Source: JAPLGD01 sp041302745
GTDB taxonomy: Bacteria > Bipolaricaulota > Bipolaricaulia > UBA7950 > UBA9294
NCBI GenBank assembly: GCA_041302745.1
Contig: JBFYQP010000198.1
Location: forward strand, 1 to 12,628
DNA length: 12,628 bases
Direction of reading: 5' to 3'
Position numbers and translations under genes: made by a program
Shown: one piece after another, positions 1-5,754 of the stretch
How the letters are laid out: every line of letters starts with the position of its first letter
Position numbering within the stretch: position 1 is the first letter of the stretch
Notes under the pieces: model-generated
Seen by the model: only the letters and a program-made list of their open reading frames with translations
Database searches by the model: none
What the model was told of the DNA's origin: nothing

Positions 1-1244
1 TCGATTCCGCGGCAGGAGCCACGGGCGTCGCGCCTGCGACCACGTGGATCACGCACGTCGACTCCTCCGCCGGGCGAGTCGCCGTACACGTCTCGGAACC
101 GCGGACTCCGCGCTACGCTGACGGCGCCCCCGTCGTCGTGAACGTCTCCGGCTTCTTCACGCCGAGAAGGGGTTTCGCCTTCGAGCTCGATCCGAACGCC
201 CTTGGCGCCCTGTACCTCACCTACCTGTGGCCGGGCACGACCGATCCCCACACCGGCGCCGCGAGCATGGGGACGTTCGACTTCGGCGGCCCTAAGTGCC
301 TCGCCGCCCTACGCGATGTGATCCGGTTCGCGACGGGCGTTGCACCGGATGCCTACGGCAAGAGGCTCCACGAGTCGGCGCGCGAACCCGTGTCGTACGA
401 CGTCGTCGGCCTCTACGCCTTCTCGCACTCGGGGATCGCCGCCACCAACGTCCTCGCCCTGAACGGAGCGGACCTCGCGGGCGTCCGCTTCTTCGTCGGC
501 CGGGAGAACCCCACCGTCGACCCGCTGTACCCGCTCGAGCCCGGCCACTGGGACGACGCGGGCGCTCCCGTGGACAACCCGTTCTACGACCCGACGGGGT
601 ACACGCCGACGTCCATCGCCATCGACTACTCGACCGTCTACTGGTCGGAGCGGGACGGACGCCCCGCGTTCCGCGTGGAGGGCGGAACCGACTATGTCTG
701 CTCGAGCAAACATCCGCAGATGGAGGGAAAGGATGCCTGGTCCACGGCGCTCCTCCAGGCGCTTCTCGACAACGGGGCTCTGACGCGAGAGACGTGGCCT
801 GCGACGCTCGCAACCCCGGAGGAAGCGAAGGCCTGGTGGAACTACCGGACGACGGTGTCGAACTACCCGCGCCTCGCCGACGCGCTTCCGAACCTCAAGG
901 TGATGCTCGTCTTCGCCGCCGAGGATCACGTCCAGACGGCCGTGGACAAGCCCCACGTGCACCAGGCGTACGACGGCTTCCACGAGCGGGCCGGCCTATG
1001 GTGTCGGCTGAATCCGGACCGTGCCTACGTCGAGGCCTTCCTCGCCCACGCGGAGAACCCTCCGCTGCCCGACAACCCGGCAAACCAAGAGCCCGCCTCA
1101 TGGCTTGACATCCGCGCATGGGCGTATCCGGCTCGGCAGTGGACGCAGCTCAACGTCCTCGTTCCGCTTGCCGCCGTCGCCGAGATGTGCGACCGGGCCC
1201 GCGCCGGCGTCTGGCTGGACGACCTCTCGGCGCCCTTGTTCTAG
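1..1244 (+). CDS. alpha/beta-hydrolase-like protein, 5' end outside window
   Basis: The reading frame is open from the left edge (first full codon at 3) to the TAG at 1242-1244, so the true start lies upstream. A GTG at 138 could be an internal start, but the residues before it (WITHVDSS, VAVHVSEP, GAPVVVNVSGF) read like the first beta strands of an alpha/beta hydrolase and should belong to the protein. Numbering from the GTG at 138, the likely nucleophile elbow is SHSGI with Ser98 (codon 429-431), following a hydrophobic strand (YDVVGLYAF). A likely acid follows a second strand (VMLVFAAED, Asp263). The usual G-x-S-x-G glycines are replaced, so the catalytic assignment is provisional. No substrate can be named. 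The next gene starts about 110 bp downstream with its own operator-like sequences, so the two are probably not one operon. Confidence 0.6.
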   Translation, partial: DSAAGATGVAPATTWITHVDSSAGRVAVHVSEPRTPRYADGAPVVVNVSGFFTPRRGFAFELDPNALGALYLTYLWPGTTDPHTGAASMGTFDFGGPKCLAALRDVIRFATGVAPDAYGKRLHESAREPVSYDVVGLYAFSHSGIAATNVLALNGADLAGVRFFVGRENPTVDPLYPLEPGHWDDAGAPVDNPFYDPTGYTPTSIAIDYSTVYWSERDGRPAFRVEGGTDYVCSSKHPQMEGKDAWSTALLQALLDNGALTRETWPATLATPEEAKAWWNYRTTVSNYPRLADALPNLKVMLVFAAEDHVQTAVDKPHVHQAYDGFHERAGLWCRLNPDRAYVEAFLAHAENPPLPDNPANQEPASWLDIRAWAYPARQWTQLNVLVPLAAVAEMCDRARAGVWLDDLSAPLF

Positions 1245-1267
1245 CTTTGGACCTCGCTTGCGGCGAG

Positions 1268-1344
1268 TGGTCTATACCAATACACTCTCCGTAGGCTCTT
1301 GACGTGAGTTAGGAGCAGCTCCCGTTGCTTTTGGACTATCCCAA
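1268..1344. promoter_or_regulatory. putative MocR operator: paired 13-bp boxes
   Basis: TGGTCTATACCAA (1268-1280) and TGGACTATCCCAA (1332-1344) agree at 11 of 13 bases and lie 64 bp apart in the same orientation, about six helical turns. Each is itself partly palindromic (TGG...CCA). A third half box, ATTGGTAT (1352-1359), is the exact reverse complement of ATACCAAT at 1274-1281 and overlaps the ATG of the regulator gene. MocR/GabR-type regulators are known to bind spaced repeats near their own promoters, so autoregulation is inferred. A TTGACG at 1299-1304 could be a -35 element, but I see no convincing -10. Confidence 0.5.
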
Positions 1345-1357
1345 GGCGGTGATTGGT

Positions 1358-2851
1358 ATGACCGTCGCCATCGAACAGGTAGAGGAGAGGGGGCCGCTGC
1401 ACGCGCAGATCGCTAATTCCCTCCGCTCGCAGATCGAGCGAGGCGAGCTGGCGGGCGGACAGCGCCTGCCGACGACCCGGGATCTCGCGAAGGATCTCGG
1501 AGTCAGCCGCAGCACGGTGGTTCGCGCCTACGAGCAGCTCGCCCGCGAAGGCCGGGTCGAGGGACGCGTCGGGATGGGAACCGTCGTGAGATGCTGTCCT
1601 TCCGCGCTGCGGGAGGACAGGATCAACTGGAACCTTCTCCTCACACCTCGGATTCAGGAACCCGATCCCGAGTACCGGCAAGTGCTTCGGATGCTTTCGC
1701 AGACCGATCTCCTGTCGTTCGCCGGGGGCCTCCCGTCCCCCGAGTTCTTCCCGGGCGATGCGTTCCAGCAGCTTGCCGACGGCGTGCTGCGCCAGCAGGG
1801 GTCCAGGCTCCTGCAGTGGTGCCCGATCGAAGGGTACCCTCCGCTCCGCAGCTGGATCGCCGACCGCCTCGGCTGCCTGATGGAGACGGTGATGGTCCTG
1901 TCCGGCTCGACCCAAGGGATCCACCTTCTGGCGCAGGCGTTCCTCGAGCCCGGAGACATCGTCCTCGTCGAAGCCCCGACGTACGCGGGCGCGATCCAGG
2001 CGTTCCGCGGAGCCGGCGCGCGCATCGTCTCGATCCCCAGCGGCATCGACGGAATCGACCTCGATCGTCTCGGGGAGATCCTCGATCGGGTGCGCGCCAA
2101 ATTCCTGTACGTGATCCCGACGTACCACAACCCGACCGGGGGCTGCCTCCCCGTGGCGAAGCGCGAGGCCCTTCTCGCTCTCGCGGCGCGCCACGGCCTT
2201 CCCATCGTCGAGGACGACCCCTACTCGATGCTGCGCTACGACGGACCCCAACTCCCCACCTTGTACTCGCTCGATCGTGACGGATGCGTGATCTACCTGT
2301 CGACGTTCTCGAAGTCCGTGTTCCCGGGGCTTCGGATCGGCTGGCTCGCTGCCCCGAAGAAGCTTCTGCCGCGCCTCGTGAGCCTCCGAAACGTGATCGA
2401 CTTGTTCACGAACAGCCTCGCCCAGGGAAGCCTCTACGAGTTCTGCAAACGCGGGATGTTCGACGCCCACCTGCGACGAGTGTGCAACGAATACCGCGAA
2501 CGGCGCGACGCGATGGCCGTCGCTCTCCGACGCTACGCGCCCGACGTGTCCTTCGACGTCCCGCACGGCGGGCTCTTCATCTGGGCGAGAATCCCCGGGG
2601 CGGTGGACGCTCGCCGTTTGCTGGAAGAGGCCATCGACCTTCACCTTGCGTTCATCACCGGCTCGCTCTTCTATTCGGAGCCGGAAGGGCGCGACAGAAT
2701 CCGCCTCTCGTTCGCTTGCCACCCCCCCGACGCCATCGCCGACGGGATGAGGCGTCTCGGTCTCGCGCTGCAGCGCTCGCTCTCGTCGGAACACGCTCTC
2801 TCTGCGGAAGCCAAGACCCGCGAGGCGGCGATTCCTCGCTTCGTCGTGTAG
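1358..2851 (+). CDS. MocR-family regulator / PLP-dependent class I aminotransferase
   Basis: This is a GntR-type winged helix fused to a fold-type I aminotransferase domain, about 497 aa, the usual MocR length. The N-terminal 75 residues carry the GntR pattern (GPLHAQIANSLRSQI, then LPTTRDLAKDLGVSRSTV). The aminotransferase part starts near SFAGGLPSPEFFP and keeps the PLP and substrate residues: YHNPTG, EDDPY, the Schiff-base lysine in TFSKSVFPGLRIGW (Lys319 from this start) and the carboxylate-binding arginine in RIRLSF. It could therefore be a PLP-sensing regulator, an active 2-aminoadipate-like transaminase, or both. I chose ATG 1358 because it falls just before the conserved N-terminal strand and leaves the operator-like box at 1332-1344 outside the coding region. 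A TTG at 1325 with AGGAG at 1311-1315 is an alternative that adds 11 residues. ilvE follows after 18 bp in the same operon. Confidence 0.9.
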   Translation: MTVAIEQVEERGPLHAQIANSLRSQIERGELAGGQRLPTTRDLAKDLGVSRSTVVRAYEQLAREGRVEGRVGMGTVVRCCPSALREDRINWNLLLTPRIQEPDPEYRQVLRMLSQTDLLSFAGGLPSPEFFPGDAFQQLADGVLRQQGSRLLQWCPIEGYPPLRSWIADRLGCLMETVMVLSGSTQGIHLLAQAFLEPGDIVLVEAPTYAGAIQAFRGAGARIVSIPSGIDGIDLDRLGEILDRVRAKFLYVIPTYHNPTGGCLPVAKREALLALAARHGLPIVEDDPYSMLRYDGPQLPTLYSLDRDGCVIYLSTFSKSVFPGLRIGWLAAPKKLLPRLVSLRNVIDLFTNSLAQGSLYEFCKRGMFDAHLRRVCNEYRERRDAMAVALRRYAPDVSFDVPHGGLFIWARIPGAVDARRLLEEAIDLHLAFITGSLFYSEPEGRDRIRLSFACHPPDAIADGMRRLGLALQRSLSSEHALSAEAKTREAAIPRFVV

Positions 2852-2856
2852 TCGAG

Positions 2857-2864
2857 AGAAGGAG
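2857..2864 (+). promoter_or_regulatory. ribosome binding site of ilvE
   Basis: AGAAGGAG lies 5 nt before the ATG at 2870, inside the 18-bp gap after the regulator gene. It fixes the start of the aminotransferase and supports co-transcription without a separate promoter. Confidence 0.75.
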
Positions 2865-2869
2865 ACCCG

Positions 2870-3793
2870 ATGGAGATCAAGAACCGCTTCGCGTACTTCG
2901 AGGGCCGGATCGTGCCGATCGGCGACGCCAGGGTGAGCATCATGACGTCGGCACTCAACTACGGCCTGGCCGTGTTCGAGGGGATTCGCGCCTACTGGGA
3001 CCCGGTGCGCGGACGCCTCCTCGTCTTTCGCCTCGACGACCACCTGAAGCGGCTCTGGCAGAACGGCCGGATCCTCTGTATGGAACCGCCCCTGTCTCGA
3101 CAAGCGATGGCCGCAGCCGTGGCCGACCTCCTGCGGCGCGAGGCGTTCCCCGGCGACGTCTACCTGCGGCCCTTGTTGTACAAGTCGACGTGCGAGATCG
3201 GCCCGCGCGTCCACGACAACGCATGCGACGTATCGATCTTCGCCACGCCGCTCGATCGCTACGTGAACACGGAGGACGGCATCCGCGTGATCGTCTCGTC
3301 GTGGCGCCGAGTCAGCGACGCGGCGATTCCCCCAAGGGGCAAGATCTCCGGATCGTACGTGACCGCGGCGTTGTCCAAGTCGGAGGCCCTCCTCGCCGGC
3401 GCCGATGAGGCCGTTCTCCTGAACGAGAGCGGCGCTGTCTCCGAGGGCACCGTGTCTAACCTGTTCCTCGTCCGCGACGGGGTCCTGATCACACCCCCAA
3501 TCTCCGCGGGGATTCTCGAAGGAATCACGCGACGCACGGTCCTCACCCTCGCCGTCGAACTCGGCCTCGAGGTGGTGGAGCGGACCGTCCTGCGATCGGA
3601 GCTGTACGTCGCCGACGAAGTCATGCTGACGGGAACCGCCACGGAGCTGGCGCCGGTGATCGAGGTGGACCGACGCCCCGTTGGGGATCGGACGCCCGGC
3701 CCGCTCGTCCGGCGGCTCGCCAAGGCGTTCGACGACGTCGCGCGCGGCCGCTCGGACCGCCACGCCGACTGGTGCACGCCCGTCTCGCTCTAG
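2870..3793 (+). CDS. ilvE: branched-chain amino acid aminotransferase (class IV)
   Basis: This 307-aa protein has the normal length and motif order of IlvE-type fold-type IV aminotransferases, which interconvert leucine, isoleucine and valine with their 2-oxo acids using glutamate/2-oxoglutarate. Visible landmarks are FEGIRAYW (36-43), YLRPLLYK (98-105), the PLP lysine in RGKISGSYV (Lys158), the cofactor-binding glutamate in SEGTVSNLF (Glu192), LEGITRR (216-222) and GTATELAPV (255-263). The ATG at 2870 has a strong Shine-Dalgarno. It is the second gene of the MocR operon, so expression is probably under the upstream regulator. D-amino-acid transaminase or aminodeoxychorismate lyase belong to the same fold, but the FEGIR and GTATELAPV blocks favour the branched-chain enzyme. 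Its end converges on the opposite-strand gene with only 22 bp between stop codons. Confidence 0.93.
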   Translation: MEIKNRFAYFEGRIVPIGDARVSIMTSALNYGLAVFEGIRAYWDPVRGRLLVFRLDDHLKRLWQNGRILCMEPPLSRQAMAAAVADLLRREAFPGDVYLRPLLYKSTCEIGPRVHDNACDVSIFATPLDRYVNTEDGIRVIVSSWRRVSDAAIPPRGKISGSYVTAALSKSEALLAGADEAVLLNESGAVSEGTVSNLFLVRDGVLITPPISAGILEGITRRTVLTLAVELGLEVVERTVLRSELYVADEVMLTGTATELAPVIEVDRRPVGDRTPGPLVRRLAKAFDDVARGRSDRHADWCTPVSL

Positions 3794-3815
3794 CCGCCTC
3801 CCGAGCGCCTCCGGC

Positions 3816-5018
3816 TCATCCAAACGTGCGGACCGAGGCGACGCGGTCGAGCGCGGTCCACGCCGTCCGCTCGTACACGGACTGGAGCAAAGCCACGATC
3901 TCGCCGGTTCCGGCGTCCGCCGGAAGGACGAGGCGGCGCATCGGGATCGGCTCGCCCACGTAGAAGCGGATCGGCTCTCGGAGAGGCGCCCGGCGGCGAC
4001 TCCCGCGCAAGAGCCGATACACCCTGCGGTTCGACGAACCGGCCTCGCGCACGGGAACGAGCAGCGCGTCGGACGCGCGCAACGCGTCGACGAGCCGACC
4101 GAGCCCCGGATACCACCGCCCGCGTTCGCGCCCGCCGTTCGGGAAGATGGCGAGGGCGCCCCCGGCGAGCACGTGTCGAACCCCCTCGTCGAGCGCGGCG
4201 CGGTTGACCCGCCGTGCCTCCGCCTCGTCCACAAGACCGTCCAGTTGCCGGAGCGCCGAGAGGGACAGGGCGTGGGCCGGAGCTGCGAGGCCTCGGCGGC
4301 GCGCCGACACAAGGTGGGTCGGCTCGAGCGGGAGGACGTACGACGCCATGCTGGGAACGAGCGTCGTCACGTAGCGGTGGGCCAGAATCCGGAGGTCGTT
4401 CCGCTCCAACGCGGCGGCGAGCAGAAATGGGGTCAGCATGGACGGGTGGTTCCCGAACACGAGGAGCGGCGACCGCCGCAACGGCGCGCGAGCGCACTCG
4501 AGCATCGGGATCTCCCACCGGTCCGGAAGCTTGGATAGAAGGGAGGTCGCCGCGTTCGGCAGGCTCTCGCGGCGCAGCGCTCCCTCCAGCTCGGCGCCGA
4601 GGTGCAGGAGCGCCATCATCGGGCAGAGACGTTCAAGGACCGATGAGGCTTGTCGGTACGCCGCAGAGTGCTCCGAACTCCGCACGTGCTCCTCACGGAC
4701 CGCGGGGAGGCCGCCGCAGCGGTACGCAGAGCGCAGCCGCAAGAGCGACCGCCGCAGCCCCGTGTTCTTGGCTTGGCTCCACGTGCCGGGCCTCACCCCG
4801 GCGGCTCGCCAGACCGCGCCGCGGCTCGCGAGGAGAGCGCAGCCGACGTCGGCGTCGCCGAGCGACGTTCCGGCGACACCGGCGACGTCGGACAGCGTGG
4901 CCGTTCCACCGTTCACAAGAAGAGACGCGAGGACTCGTCCGGCGTCCTCGGGCACGCCGAGCGACGTGCGGAGGCGAGTCGCAACGTCGCGGCAGTAGAT
5001 CGAACCCTTGGAGCGCAC
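3816..5018 (-). CDS. winged-helix / PlsC-like acyltransferase fusion protein
   Basis: The 400-aa product appears to have two parts. Residues about 12-82 resemble a TrmB/GbsR-type winged helix: AGRVLASLLVNGG, then TLSDVAGVAGTSLGDADV, then a wing-like RPGTW. Residues about 180-360 resemble the glycerolipid acyltransferase (PlsC) fold: LLVFGNHPSMLTPFLL as motif I and AIFPNGGRERGRWYPG as motif III. Active enzymes have H-x4-D in motif I; here the position after His191 is Thr196 instead of Asp. Motif III has Asn294 where FPEG would have Glu. Each change needs two base substitutions, so a single read error is unlikely. The protein may be catalytically altered, or the domain may bind lipid rather than acylate it (inference). 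The GTG start at 5018 follows the stop of the upstream regulator by 3 nt, with GGAG (5025-5028) inside that gene, so translation is probably coupled. No signal peptide is visible, so it is likely cytoplasmic or membrane-peripheral. Confidence 0.75.
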   Translation of the reverse strand: MRSKGSIYCRDVATRLRTSLGVPEDAGRVLASLLVNGGTATLSDVAGVAGTSLGDADVGCALLASRGAVWRAAGVRPGTWSQAKNTGLRRSLLRLRSAYRCGGLPAVREEHVRSSEHSAAYRQASSVLERLCPMMALLHLGAELEGALRRESLPNAATSLLSKLPDRWEIPMLECARAPLRRSPLLVFGNHPSMLTPFLLAAALERNDLRILAHRYVTTLVPSMASYVLPLEPTHLVSARRRGLAAPAHALSLSALRQLDGLVDEAEARRVNRAALDEGVRHVLAGGALAIFPNGGRERGRWYPGLGRLVDALRASDALLVPVREAGSSNRRVYRLLRGSRRRAPLREPIRFYVGEPIPMRRLVLPADAGTGEIVALLQSVYERTAWTALDRVASVRTFG

Positions 5019-5021
5019 AGG

Positions 5022-5525
5022 CTACTCCGCGTACCGCCGCTCGAGGTCGGAGATGAGCTTCGGACTCTCCTTCTCCCAACGGGCGACGAATCCGGGCATC
5101 TGCCCGCTGACGAAACGGAAGAAGGCGGCCATTTCGATCAACGGGCGCTTCGCCTCAAGCGGCTCCCCCTTGAGGAGATCCAGGCCGCGTTCCGCCATTT
5201 CGAGGTGATCGCTGAAGTTGGCGCGCTGGTCGATGTACAACCGCGCCCACAGATTCTTCCTGAGGCAGTAGTAACGCCGGCGATCCCTCGGCCGCGCGGT
5301 CTTCTCGATGATCCCCAACTGCAGAAGGTCCTTCGTCGCCATGCTGATCGCTCCTCGGCTCACTTGAAGTTCCGCCGCCAACTCGTCGATGGCGCGTTCG
5401 GCCGGTTGGGAGATGAGGAGAAGACCCATCACCCGCCCCGCCATCGCCGACGCCTGGTGCTCGACGGCCATGTGCTCGCCGAACGCCGCCGCGAACTCTC
5501 TCACCTTTCGATCCCACTGCTCCAC
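5022..5525 (-). CDS. GbsR/MarR-type winged-helix transcriptional regulator
   Basis: This 167-aa protein is typical in length for GbsR-like regulators. An N-terminal helix (FAAAFGEHMA) leads to AGRVMGLLL. The winged helix at about 45-90 includes IDELAAELQVSRGAISMATKD as helix-turn-helix and TARPRDRRRYY as wing, followed by a helical C-terminal part (FSDHLEMAERGLDLL) suited to dimerisation. In Bacillus, GbsR controls glycine-betaine synthesis and uptake; here no such genes are in view, so the target is unknown and is most simply its own operon. The GTG start at 5525 has a very strong Shine-Dalgarno (GGAGGTG, 5531-5537 on the minus strand) and a near-consensus promoter further upstream. The gene runs directly into the winged-helix/acyltransferase fusion. 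Confidence 0.85.
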   Translation of the reverse strand: MEQWDRKVREFAAAFGEHMAVEHQASAMAGRVMGLLLISQPAERAIDELAAELQVSRGAISMATKDLLQLGIIEKTARPRDRRRYYCLRKNLWARLYIDQRANFSDHLEMAERGLDLLKGEPLEAKRPLIEMAAFFRFVSGQMPGFVARWEKESPKLISDLERRYAE

Positions 5526-5548
5526 GTCTTCACCTCCGGGTCCGCAAC

Positions 5549-5576
5549 ATCATATCCGCCATATCTGTCATGTCAA
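5549..5576 (-). promoter_or_regulatory. sigma-70-type promoter of the regulator operon
   Basis: Reading the minus strand, TTGACA (5576-5571) is followed after 16 bp by TATGAT (5554-5549), close to consensus and standing out in this GC-rich DNA. It lies about 24 bp before the GTG at 5525. The spacer holds ATAT-5-ATAT (5552-5564), which could be part of an operator. Confidence 0.7.
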
Positions 5577-5598
5577 GCATTTGTGAAAGCACTTATGC
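5577..5598. promoter_or_regulatory. dyad-symmetric element next to -35 box
   Basis: The 22-bp element has the form GCAT-2-GTG-4-CAC-2-ATGC, with 14 symmetric bases. It abuts the upstream side of the TTGACA box of the regulator operon, a position suited to a dimeric winged-helix protein. It is most simply a site for autoregulation by the GbsR-type protein (inference). Confidence 0.45.
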
Positions 5599-5644
5599 AG
5601 ACGGATGAATTGAGCGAGATGGCTCCCCGCCGGCCAGCCGCTGT

Positions 5645-5670
5645 GCCTCATCGAACCCCACCGATGAGGC
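5645..5670. repeat. perfect 9-bp inverted repeat in divergent gap
   Basis: GCCTCATCG (5645-5653) and CGATGAGGC (5662-5670) are exact reverse complements separated by AACCCCAC. No T-run follows on either strand, so it does not look like an intrinsic terminator. It lies about 85 bp upstream of the peptidase gene and could be an operator. Confidence 0.5.
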
Positions 5671-5689
5671 CGTTGTCGAGAGGGCGCCC

Positions 5690-5718
5690 TTTCACGCCCG
5701 CCCGGGAACGGGCATACT
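5690..5718 (+). promoter_or_regulatory. weak candidate promoter of the peptidase gene
   Basis: TTTCAC (5690-5695) and CATACT (5713-5718) are separated by 17 bp and lie 36 bp before the ATG at 5755. The spacer and the first base of the -10 contain a small hairpin (GCCCG 5696-5700 with CGGGC 5709-5713). The match to consensus is only partial. Confidence 0.3.
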
Positions 5719-5754
5719 CGACGACAGGTTCCGAAACGACGCCGAGGAGGATGT

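Noticed and set aside
1253..1267. Short hairpin CTCGC/GCGAG after the hydrolase stop
   Set aside because: The stem is five base pairs and no T-run follows, so it does not qualify as an intrinsic terminator.
1325..1357. TTG start extending the MocR protein by 11 residues
   Set aside because: It has AGGAG upstream but would place the second operator-like box in coding sequence, and the added residues lie before the conserved family N-terminus. It is kept only as an alternative.
1241..4312. 1023-codon open frame on the minus strand
   Set aside because: It lies antisense to the MocR and ilvE genes, is Arg/Asp/Glu/Val-rich with no recognisable motif, and runs into the acyltransferase region. It is a high-GC shadow frame.
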